Shown here: piece by piece, positions 8,928-14,787 of the stretch | Layout: the number at the start of each line of letters is the position of its first letter | How positions within the stretch are numbered: position 1 is the stretch's first letter | Assembly: GCA_963695985.1 (NCBI GenBank) | Contig: CAVOIC010000009.1 | Coordinates: 124,001-188,000 of the forward strand | Direction: 5' to 3' | DNA length: 64,000 bases | Origin: DATBVX01 sp963695985 | Lineage (GTDB): Bacteria > Pseudomonadota > Gammaproteobacteria > Steroidobacterales > Steroidobacteraceae | Program-made: the position numbers and the translations under genes | Notes under the pieces: generated by a model | Database searches by the model: none | Seen by the model: the letters and a program-made list of their open reading frames with translations, nothing else | Told to the model about the DNA's origin: nothing

Positions 8928-10755
8928 GAGTTCCGACGTCACGGCGTTCGACGCCAAGGCTTTCGTCCAGCGGCTTCCAGGCCGCCCGGGCGTGTACCGG
9001 ATGCTCGGCACGGACGGGCAGATTCTCTACGTCGGCAAGGCACGCAGCCTCAAGGCGCGCGTGGGCAGCTATTTCCACGCCGGTAACGTCTCTCCCAAGG
9101 TGCAGGCGATGGTGAGCCAGGTCGCCAGCATCGAAGTCACTCTCACGGATTCGGAAACGGAGGCGCTGCTCCTCGAGTACAACCTCATCAAGGAGCACAA
9201 GCCGCGCTTCAACGTCATCCTGCGCGACGACAAGAGCTTCCCGTACATCCACGTCACGACGGAAGCGCGCTTTCCGCGCCTGAACTTCTACCGCGGTGCG
9301 CGCAACCTGCCGGGCCGCTACTTCGGACCATACCCGAGTGCGGGCGCAGTGCGCGAGTCGCTGCAGCAGCTGCAAAAGCTCTTCAAGCTGCGTAACTGCG
9401 AAGACACTTTCTTCGAGAACCGCAGTCGCCCGTGCCTGCAGTACCAGATCGAACGCTGCTCGGGGCCGTGCGTCGGGTTCATTACGGAGGAGGAGTACCG
9501 GCGCGATGTCGATAGCGCGGTCAAGGTCCTCTCCGGGCGCAGCGAAGAAGTGAACGCGGAGCTGGCCCGGCAGATGGAAGCGGCCGCGGAAGCGCTGCAA
9601 TTCGAACGCGCGGCGCGCCTGCGCGACCAGCTCGCGAGCCTCAGCCAGATCCAGTCACAGCAAAGCGTCACCGCAGCCAGCAAGCGGGACGCCGACGTCG
9701 TCGCTCTCGCCACCGAATCGGGGGATCACTGCATCGCGCTCATGTTCGTGCGCGGCGGCCGCAATCTTGGCAGCACGCAATTCTTCCCGCGGGCGCCACT
9801 CGGCGATGAGGGGGAGATCATGAGTGCGTTCCTCATGCAGTACTACTTCACGCGCGAGGCACCACGCGAGATCCTGCTCAGTACGCCGATCGTGGACCGG
9901 GAAGCACTCGAGTCCGCGCTCGGCGATCGCGCCGGGCACACAGTCCGCATCCATCGCGCTGCGCGCGGGCTGGGCGCGCGCTGGCTGACCCTGACCCACA
10001 CGAACGCCGTCCAGGCTCTGCGCATGCGGGCACTCGATCGGGCTGGTATCGAAAGTCATCTCGAAGCATTGCGGCAGGACCTGCAGATGCCCGAAGCGCC
10101 ACAGCGCATCGAGTGTTTCGATATCAGCCACACCCGCGGCGAGGGCACCGTCGCATCGTGCGTGGTGTTCGGCCCCGAGGGTCCCGTCAAGTCCGACTAT
10201 CGCCGCTTCAACATCTCCGGCATCGAGCCGGGAGATGACTACGGCGCGATGCGCCAGGCACTCACGCGCCGCTACATCCGCATCAAGGCCGCCGAGATTC
10301 CGATGCCCGACGTGCTGCTGATCGACGGTGGCAAAGGCCAGCTCGCCCAGGCCGTGGAAGTGCTGCGCACGCTGGAGCTGTCCGGGCTGGCTGTCGTTGC
10401 CGTGGCCAAGGGCGCCGATCGAAAGCCGGGTCAGGAGCGGTTGTTCATACCGGGTCGCGAAGAGCCGCTGGTCCTACCGCCCGACTCGCTGTCGCTGCAC
10501 CTGATCCAGCGCATCCGCGATGAAGCGCATCGCTTCGCGATCACGGGGCACCGCAAGCGTCGCGCGCGGCGTCACAACGAATCGGCGCTCGAAGCGATAC
10601 CGGGATTGGGGCCCGCACGCCGGCGCGAGCTGCTCAAGCAGTTCGGGGGGCTCCAAGGCATACTGCGCGCGGGCGTGGATGATCTGGTGCAGGTGCGCGG
10701 CATCGGCCGGCCGCTGGCGCAGCTCATTTACGAGCATCTGCACCCGGGAGCGTGA
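8920..10755 (+). CDS. uvrC: excinuclease ABC subunit C
   Basis: Makes the dual incisions in nucleotide excision repair with UvrA and UvrB. Domains in order: GIY-YIG nuclease (PGVYRM to VGSYF, about residues 20-95), a Cys-rich linker (RPCLQYQIERCSGPCVG), a UVR domain for UvrB contact (about 210-240), the RNase H-like UvrC domain with DVLLIDGGKGQL (about 462-473), and tandem helix-hairpin-helix motifs at the C-terminus (AIPGLGPARRRELL and VRGIGRPLAQLIY). Length 611 is normal. ATG 8920 overlaps icd by 8 bases. pgsA follows 6 bases later, the usual gammaproteobacterial uvrC-pgsA order. Confidence 0.97.
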   Translation: MTESSDVTAFDAKAFVQRLPGRPGVYRMLGTDGQILYVGKARSLKARVGSYFHAGNVSPKVQAMVSQVASIEVTLTDSETEALLLEYNLIKEHKPRFNVILRDDKSFPYIHVTTEARFPRLNFYRGARNLPGRYFGPYPSAGAVRESLQQLQKLFKLRNCEDTFFENRSRPCLQYQIERCSGPCVGFITEEEYRRDVDSAVKVLSGRSEEVNAELARQMEAAAEALQFERAARLRDQLASLSQIQSQQSVTAASKRDADVVALATESGDHCIALMFVRGGRNLGSTQFFPRAPLGDEGEIMSAFLMQYYFTREAPREILLSTPIVDREALESALGDRAGHTVRIHRAARGLGARWLTLTHTNAVQALRMRALDRAGIESHLEALRQDLQMPEAPQRIECFDISHTRGEGTVASCVVFGPEGPVKSDYRRFNISGIEPGDDYGAMRQALTRRYIRIKAAEIPMPDVLLIDGGKGQLAQAVEVLRTLELSGLAVVAVAKGADRKPGQERLFIPGREEPLVLPPDSLSLHLIQRIRDEAHRFAITGHRKRRARRHNESALEAIPGLGPARRRELLKQFGGLQGILRAGVDDLVQVRGIGRPLAQLIYEHLHPGA

Positions 10756-10761
10756 ACCGAT

Positions 10762-11343
10762 TTGAACAGGCGAATTTCGATTCCGAATTCCCTGACCTGG
10801 GCGCGAATCGTCGCGATCCCGCTGATCATCGTTCTCTTCTATCTCCCATATCACTGGTCGGATCAGGCTGCGGGAATCGTATTCGCACTCGCGGGAATCA
10901 CCGACTCGCTCGATGGCTACCTGGCGCGCCGCTGGGGGCAGACAACGCGCCTTGGTGCCTTTCTCGATCCCGTCGCCGACAAGCTGATCGTCGCCACGGC
11001 GCTGGTGTTGATCGTGACCGCGGCTCGGGAGCCTCGCTGGGTCGGCGTAGTCACAGTGCTTGCGGCCATCGTGATCATCGGCCGTGAGATCGCGATCTCG
11101 GCGCTGCGCGAATGGATGGCGGAACTCGGCAAGCGCGGCAAGGTGGCGGTCTCGGGGCTCGGGAAGTACAAGACCATCGTGCAGATCGTGGGCCTGTCGA
11201 TGATGCTCTTCCGGTGGAACTTCCTCGGCCTGCCGATCTACGAGTGCGGGCTGTTCCTGACGGTGCTGGCGGCGATCCTCACGCTGTGGTCGGCGATCCA
11301 GTACTTGCGCGCAGCGCGCCCCGAGTTGGCTGCAGGCCATTGA
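10762..11343 (+). CDS. pgsA: CDP-diacylglycerol--glycerol-3-phosphate 3-phosphatidyltransferase
   Basis: Integral membrane enzyme making phosphatidylglycerophosphate, the committed step to phosphatidylglycerol and cardiolipin. The CDP-alcohol phosphatidyltransferase motif is complete: D48-x-x-D51-G, A-R, then D69 and D73 in LGAFLDPVADK. Four to six hydrophobic segments are visible over 193 residues. The start is a TTG at 10762, 6 bases after uvrC; MNRRISIPNSLTWARI is the expected N-terminus of the family. The gene is followed by tRNA-Gly and tRNA-Cys, as in E. coli (pgsA-glyW-cysT-leuZ). Confidence 0.96.
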   Translation: MNRRISIPNSLTWARIVAIPLIIVLFYLPYHWSDQAAGIVFALAGITDSLDGYLARRWGQTTRLGAFLDPVADKLIVATALVLIVTAAREPRWVGVVTVLAAIVIIGREIAISALREWMAELGKRGKVAVSGLGKYKTIVQIVGLSMMLFRWNFLGLPIYECGLFLTVLAAILTLWSAIQYLRAARPELAAGH

Positions 11344-11357
11344 TCCGGCAGGATTCC

Positions 11358-11385
11358 TTGACACCCTTCGGACGCACCTTACAAT
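11358..11385 (+). promoter_or_regulatory. sigma70-type promoter for tRNA-Gly
   Basis: TTGACA (11358-11363) and TACAAT (11380-11385) are separated by 16 bases, five to six matches per hexamer to the consensus, and lie 25 bases before the first base of tRNA-Gly. The short stretch after the -10 box is GC-rich (tgcgccctcgc), typical of stringently controlled stable-RNA promoters. Seen directly; activity is inferred. Confidence 0.8.
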
Positions 11386-11410
11386 TGCGCCCTCGCATTG
11401 AAAGGCCTCA

Positions 11411-11486
11411 GCGGGAATAGCTCAGTTGGTAGAGCGCAACCTTGCCAAGGTTGAGGTCGCGAGTTCGAGCCTCGTTTCCCGCTCCA
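11411..11486 (+). tRNA. tRNA-Gly(GCC)
   Basis: A 76-nt cloverleaf: acceptor GCGGGAA pairs with TTCCCGC, D-arm with AGCTCAGTTGGTAGAGC, anticodon loop CTTGCCA with GCC, T-arm with TTCGAGC, and an encoded CCA. Position after pgsA matches glyW of E. coli. Confidence 0.97.
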
Positions 11487-11499
11487 GATTGACCGCGTG

Positions 11500-11530
11500 A
11501 ACCCCGGGCTCGTCCCGGGGTTTGCCTTTT
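11500..11530 (+). terminator. strong hairpin with T-rich tail between tRNA-Gly and tRNA-Cys
   Basis: AACCCCGGG (11500-11508), a five-base loop CTCGT, CCCGGGGTT (11514-11522), then TTTGCCTTTT-type tract. It looks like a Rho-independent terminator, yet tRNA-Cys begins only 8 bases after the tail and no promoter fits between, so it may instead attenuate or mark RNA processing. Confidence 0.65.
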
Positions 11531-11537
11531 CGGTTCG

Positions 11538-11611
11538 GGCGTGGTGGCAGAGTGGTCATGCAGCGGCCTGCAAAGCCGTGTACAGCGGTTCGATTCCGCT
11601 CCACGCCTCCA
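11538..11611 (+). tRNA. tRNA-Cys(GCA)
   Basis: A 74-nt cloverleaf: acceptor GGCGTGG pairs with CCACGCC, anticodon loop CTGCAAA with GCA, T-loop TTCGATT, discriminator T and encoded CCA. It corresponds to cysT in the pgsA-glyW-cysT-leuZ order. Its 3' end (from 11589) is duplicated at 12823-12856, which marks it as a likely integration site. Confidence 0.97.
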
Positions 11612-11622
11612 ATAGAGCATCC
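11589..11622 (+). repeat. attL-like direct repeat: 3' end of tRNA-Cys plus flank
   Basis: These 34 bases (T-loop to 11 bases past the CCA) recur in direct orientation at 12823-12856 with 30 of 34 identical by my count. Duplication of a tRNA 3' end is the usual footprint of a tyrosine-recombinase integration event. No integrase gene remains in the 1.2 kb between the copies. Confidence 0.7.
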
Positions 11623-11821
11623 GCTGCGTCCGTTATCGTCGGCCAACTCTCTGATCAGTGGCCTGAAACCCGAGAAACACCGGCTGTAGCCGTCCGCTAC
11701 CGTCCGTTGACGGCCGGGCGGCCCTCCGGCACGGGCACATTTTTCACATCCCGGCGAATCATGCGTTCACGTGCGTCAGAATCCAGCACACGTGCGCGAC
11801 CTACGACTTGAATACCGGCAG
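11612..11821. other. gene-free stretch after tRNA-Cys
   Basis: No coding region is supported here. The stretch holds only a short imperfect direct repeat around 11690-11710 (CCGTCCG in two nearby copies) and a G/C-rich inverted segment; it is probably debris of the inserted element. Confidence 0.4.
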
Positions 11822-11864
11822 TCCCTCACGGGGCTCGAGAGTTCGAATCTCGCCCTCTCCCCCA
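11822..11864 (+). pseudogene. 3' remnant of a tRNA-Ser-like gene
   Basis: A variable-arm-like hairpin (CCC-TCAC-GGGG), a T-arm GAGAG-TTCGAAT-CTCGC with one mismatch, an acceptor 3' strand CCTCTCC and a CCA are in register, as in the 3' third of a Ser tRNA. The sequence upstream does not fold into an anticodon arm or supply the matching GGAGAGG, so it is a fragment. Such fragments are left when an element that carried a tRNA 3' end as its att site inserts or is lost. Confidence 0.55.
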
Positions 11865-11931
11865 ATTTGCAGGGTTTGATGAAGTCCTGCGATTCGAATT
11901 GTTACAAGAATCTGCTTTGGTACACTCTAAA

Positions 11932-12630
11932 ATGGCGGGACCACTCATAGGCGCGAACACAGTGGCTCATTTCCGCATTCGTGCGCTCGTTCGGGAGAAG
12001 CTACTCAGGCACTCCCCCCAGCAGATATTTTCTCGAATATATCTGCGCAACAGCTGGGCAAACACGGAGACCGTGTCCGGCAATGGCTCCGACCTTACCC
12101 AAACGAGAGTCGTCAGAAGAGAGCTGGCAGTGCTCATCAGGAGGCTCGGGATCGAGATGATGCTCGACGCTCCATGCGGCGACTATTACTGGATGAGGAC
12201 GTTGGATCTGAAGTTGCGAAGATATATCGGGGCGGACATTGTGCCGGACCTGATCCGCGCAAATCAGCAGCAATACGGCAGCGACACAGTAAGTTTCGCC
12301 ACACTCGACATCACCCAGGACAAGTTGCCGCAAGTGGACCTCATTTTATGCCGGGATTGTCTGGTTCATCTCCCCCTTCAGCGGGCGCTCGATGCTCTCG
12401 GGAATTTCAAGAGGACGGGATCGAAGTATCTCCTAAGTACAACGTATCCGGGTCTGCTGAAGACGAACAGGCAATTGATCATCACGGGCAACTGGCGTCC
12501 GCTCGACCTGCAGCTGCCACCGTTTTCACTGCCCGAGCCTATCCAGATCATCAACGAAGAGTGCACCGAGGCAGAGGACTACAAGGAGAAAAGCCTAGGC
12601 CTGTGGGATCTCGCGCAGCTCGCGATCTAG
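11932..12630 (+). CDS. class I SAM-dependent methyltransferase, probably horizontally acquired
   Basis: A 232-residue protein with the SAM-binding motif LDAPCGDYYWM, an acidic residue after the next strand (YIGADIVPDLI) and a motif IV-like DLILCRDCLVHLPL. Its N-terminal block (IFSRIYLRNSWANTETVSGNGSDLTQTR) resembles methyltransferases found in surface-polysaccharide and mobile loci; the acceptor substrate cannot be told. ATG 11932 is chosen; an in-frame TTG at 11899 is possible, and neither has a clear ribosome binding site. Base composition and codon use are visibly less GC-rich than in the flanking genes, and the gene lies between the two copies of the tRNA-Cys 3' end, so I take it as cargo of an integrated element. 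Confidence 0.75.
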   Translation: MAGPLIGANTVAHFRIRALVREKLLRHSPQQIFSRIYLRNSWANTETVSGNGSDLTQTRVVRRELAVLIRRLGIEMMLDAPCGDYYWMRTLDLKLRRYIGADIVPDLIRANQQQYGSDTVSFATLDITQDKLPQVDLILCRDCLVHLPLQRALDALGNFKRTGSKYLLSTTYPGLLKTNRQLIITGNWRPLDLQLPPFSLPEPIQIINEECTEAEDYKEKSLGLWDLAQLAI

Positions 12631-12748
12631 CGAGCTCGTTGTGCCGGGCGCGCGTCTGCCGTCGTGGGCCACGCGCGGGCAATCGTCGCAGGGGCACCTT
12701 GTACGGCGCGCCGTAGCCGCCAGCGTTGCTCGAGCGTGGGGCGCTGCT

Positions 12749-12770
12749 GCGGGTAACTTTGCGGGTAACT
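12749..12770 (+). repeat. short tandem direct repeat, candidate integrase arm-type site
   Basis: GCGGGTAACT occurs twice with 2 bases between copies, about 50 bases from the att-like repeat. Arm-type binding sites of tyrosine recombinases are often short direct repeats at this distance from the core. Inference only, as no integrase remains. Confidence 0.35.
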
Positions 12771-12822
12771 GTGAAGTCAGCGTTACGGACTCCTGCACAA
12801 AATGGCTGCAGGATGCCGCCTA

Positions 12823-12856
12823 TTCGATTCCGCTTCACGCCTCCAGTTGAGCGTCC
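12823..12856 (+). repeat. attR-like direct repeat: degenerate copy of tRNA-Cys 3' end
   Basis: Matches 11589-11622 at 30 of 34 positions, including the T-loop, acceptor 3' strand (one change, TCACGCC for CCACGCC) and CCA. It is not part of a foldable tRNA. The changed acceptor base shows that it is no longer under selection as a tRNA. Confidence 0.7.
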
Positions 12857-13010
12857 CTTAACTTCCGAGAGCGCGCAGCTCGAACCGAGATTCCCGGTTC
12901 CACCCGGAGAATAGCGTCCATCTTCGTCCGCTGGCGTAGTCTCGAACTTCGAGGGTGGCTTCGGCCGGAACGACCTCAACGCAGGACCGTCGCTCACGAC
13001 CTCGACGACG

Positions 13011-13724
13011 CTAGGCTGCCCGACTGGCCAGCGGGGCTCGGCGCAGCACTGCAGTGATCTCCGCCATGATCGAAATGGCGATCTCGGCGGGAGTCAGCGC
13101 GCCGATCGCGAGACCGATGGGGCCGCGAATGCGCTCAAGCGCAGCTGGCTCGAGGCCGGCCTGGAGCAGACGTTCGGTACGTTTGGCGTGGGTGCGTCTT
13201 GAGCCGAGGGCGCCGACGTAGAACGCAGCCGAATGCAGCGCTTTCTCCATCGCCGGATCGTCGATCTTCGGATCGTGGGCCAGCGTCACAATCGCTGTAC
13301 GGCGATCCGGCTTCAGTGCGCCGAGCGCCTCGCCGGGCCAAGCGTTCAGCACGGTCGTGTCGGGAAACCGTTCGGGTGTGCCGAAGGCCGTGCGCGGGTC
13401 GATTACGGTGACTTCGTAGCCGGCGAGTTTCGCGAGCGGTACCAGGGTCTGGGCCACGTGAACGGCGCCGACCACAATGAGACGCAGTCTCGGACTCCAG
13501 ACCTCGACCAAGACAGAACCCGCTTCGGTTTGGATTAGACGGCTCTGATCGTCGTCGAGCGCGCGGCGCACTTCGGCCAAGTCCTTGGCATCTAGTGCGA
13601 GTTCACCTTCGACATTCCCGTCCGTGATGAGCGCTTGCGCACCGCTGACCAGGTCGGTGACCAGGGCAATCGACGTTCCGCTGCGCCCAACGGACAGGAG
13701 GCGATCGAGTACCGCGAGCTTCAT
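13011..13724 (-). CDS. XdhC C-terminal (Rossmann) domain protein
   Basis: A 237-residue protein carrying the C-terminal half of XdhC/CoxI proteins, which act in maturation of molybdenum hydroxylases (sulfuration and insertion of the molybdenum cofactor). Visible are the Rossmann-like strand LRLIVVGAVHVAQTLVPLAKLAGYEVTVIDPR, the TLAHDPKIDDPAMEKAL block, FYVGALGSRRTHAKR and a C-terminal GPIGLAIGALTPAEIAISIMAEI. The upstream gene carries the N-terminal half, and the two overlap by 4 bases (ATGA), so this is a split version of a normally fused protein. No xanthine dehydrogenase or CO dehydrogenase-type gene is in the window. Confidence 0.85.
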   Translation of the reverse strand: MKLAVLDRLLSVGRSGTSIALVTDLVSGAQALITDGNVEGELALDAKDLAEVRRALDDDQSRLIQTEAGSVLVEVWSPRLRLIVVGAVHVAQTLVPLAKLAGYEVTVIDPRTAFGTPERFPDTTVLNAWPGEALGALKPDRRTAIVTLAHDPKIDDPAMEKALHSAAFYVGALGSRRTHAKRTERLLQAGLEPAALERIRGPIGLAIGALTPAEIAISIMAEITAVLRRAPLASRAA

Positions 13725-14041
13725 GTGAGCTTCTCGACAAAGATCCGGACTCGCCCGCCGCAGGCGAGGCCAACCTCCCAGGCGCGCTCGTCTGTCACAC
13801 CGAACTCGAGGAGTTTCGGCGCCCGAGTGCGAATGACCTCGAGTGCGGTCTCGACCACAGCGCCTTCAACGCATCCACCGGAAACTGAGCCGACCATGCG
13901 TCCTGCGTCATCGACGACCAGTCTTGAACCGACAGGGCGCGGCGAGGAACCCCACGTCTCGACGACTGTTGCGAGAGCTACGCCATGGCCATCGCGGTGC
14001 CATTGGCGTGCGGTGATCAATGCGTCCTGCGTATCGTTCAT
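13721..14041 (-). CDS. XdhC/CoxI N-terminal domain protein
   Basis: A 106-residue protein with the XdhC_CoxI N-terminal signature: ALATVVETWGSSPRPVGSRLVV followed by GSVSGGCVEGAVVETA, and a conserved GLACGGRVRIFVE at the end. It is the N-terminal half of an XdhC-type molybdenum hydroxylase maturation factor and should act together with the product of the overlapping downstream gene. I chose ATG 14041 with a GGGTG about 6 bases upstream; a GTG at 14050 is an alternative. Two-gene arrangements occur in Cox-type clusters, but here the partner oxidase is absent. Confidence 0.85.
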   Translation of the reverse strand: MNDTQDALITARQWHRDGHGVALATVVETWGSSPRPVGSRLVVDDAGRMVGSVSGGCVEGAVVETALEVIRTRAPKLLEFGVTDERAWEVGLACGGRVRIFVEKLT

Positions 14042-14063
14042 GAGCTGCACCCAAGACCAGTGT

Positions 14064-14168
14064 AAGCCATTCGCCTCGTTCTACGAGGCGAGCCTGTACC
14101 TCATGCTCGCGATCGCAGAGCGGTTCGAGCGGCCGATCGAAGCAATGTTCTCGCCGGGCCGCCGTTAG
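14064..14168 (+). pseudogene. 3' remnant of an HTH (Xre-type) transcriptional regulator
   Basis: The last 34 codons before a TAG read YEASLYLMLAIAERFERPIEAMF, which fits the closing helices of small Xre/Cro-type regulators (consensus Y-x-P-S-L-x-L-A-x-x-I-A-x-x-F-x-x-x-I-E-x-x-F). The helix-turn-helix part that should precede it is missing; the region before it is the 5' end of the XdhC-N gene on the other strand. A truncated relic is the simplest reading. Confidence 0.5.
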
Positions 14169-14280
14169 CGAAGGCAAAGCCGGGCATTACATGCTTTCGC
14201 GTCGACTGATTTTTGCGTGGGCGGCGTCAAACGCTTCAGAGGCCCCTCTGCCGATCGGCGCAGCCGCCGTCGGCGGGTGC

Positions 14281-14481
14281 TTAGCCACTTCGAGGTTGCT
14301 GCATCAGCTGCGCCCGACAGACCGCGAGCACGAGCACCGCCAGTGCCAGCCCGGCCACAACATCGACGACGTAGTGGACCTTGATGTAGACGGTGGCAAA
14401 TACGATCGCCGCCGCCCAGACCCAGACCGCGGCGGCCGCGCCTCGCCGGGTGCGGGTGGACGCCGACCTCCAGAGCTCCAA
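14281..14481 (-). pseudogene. C-terminal remnant of a PAP2-type membrane phosphatase
   Basis: The frame ends with FATVYIKVHYVVDVVAGLALAVLVL, the last conserved motif (SR-x5-H-x3-D-like; here H and D are present) and final membrane helix of PAP2 superfamily phosphatases. The earlier motifs (KxxxxxxRP and PSGH) are absent, and upstream in-frame sequence is not PAP2-like. A TTG could begin a 66-residue product, but it would lack most of the active site. Probably a relic. Confidence 0.55.
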
Positions 14482-14512
14482 CGGGCCGTGTCTCGCCGGC
14501 GGCTGGTTGCGC

Positions 14513-14719
14513 TCAATCGCGCCGAAACGGCAGCGTCAGCAAGAAGAAAAGGTTCCGCACACCCAGAAGCCGCAGCGCTTTACGGGCCTCTTCGGGCCTG
14601 AGACGGGCCGAAAGCGGCATGGTGCCGAAAATCTTACCCTTCACGACGAGCGTGGAACCGTCGCGCTCGATCGCAATGACAGTCATCAGCTCCTTGCCAT
14701 CCGCGCCGTAGAGCTTCAT
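14513..14719 (-). CDS. small conserved hypothetical protein (68 aa)
   Basis: MKLYGADGKELMTVIAIERDG followed by KGKIFGTMPLSARLRPEEARKALRLL and a hydrophobic LFFLLTLPFRR end. It reads like a short conserved proteobacterial protein with a beta-rich front, a helical middle and a C-terminal hydrophobic stretch that might associate with membrane. I do not know a function. It starts at ATG 14719 and stops 32 bases before the PAP2 remnant on the same strand. Confidence 0.6.
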   Translation of the reverse strand: MKLYGADGKELMTVIAIERDGSTLVVKGKIFGTMPLSARLRPEEARKALRLLGVRNLFFLLTLPFRRD

Positions 14720-14787
14720 GCGGGCCGGTTGACGAGGAGATCGATCGAAGCGCCGAACATGCAGATTGCACCTTCACGTTTCATTCG

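Larger units (their letters stand above)
12631..13010. other. gene-free stretch with integration-site features
   Basis: No credible coding region. It contains two copies of GCGGGTAACT at 12749-12758 and 12761-12770 (12-base period) and the second copy of the tRNA-Cys 3' end at 12823-12856. An open frame on the minus strand (12551-12997) has no family character. Confidence 0.5.

Noticed and set aside
12551..12997. Minus-strand open frame of 148 codons
   Set aside because: Arg/Pro/Ser-rich translation without motifs, running across the methyltransferase end and the att-like repeat; a by-product of GC-rich sequence.
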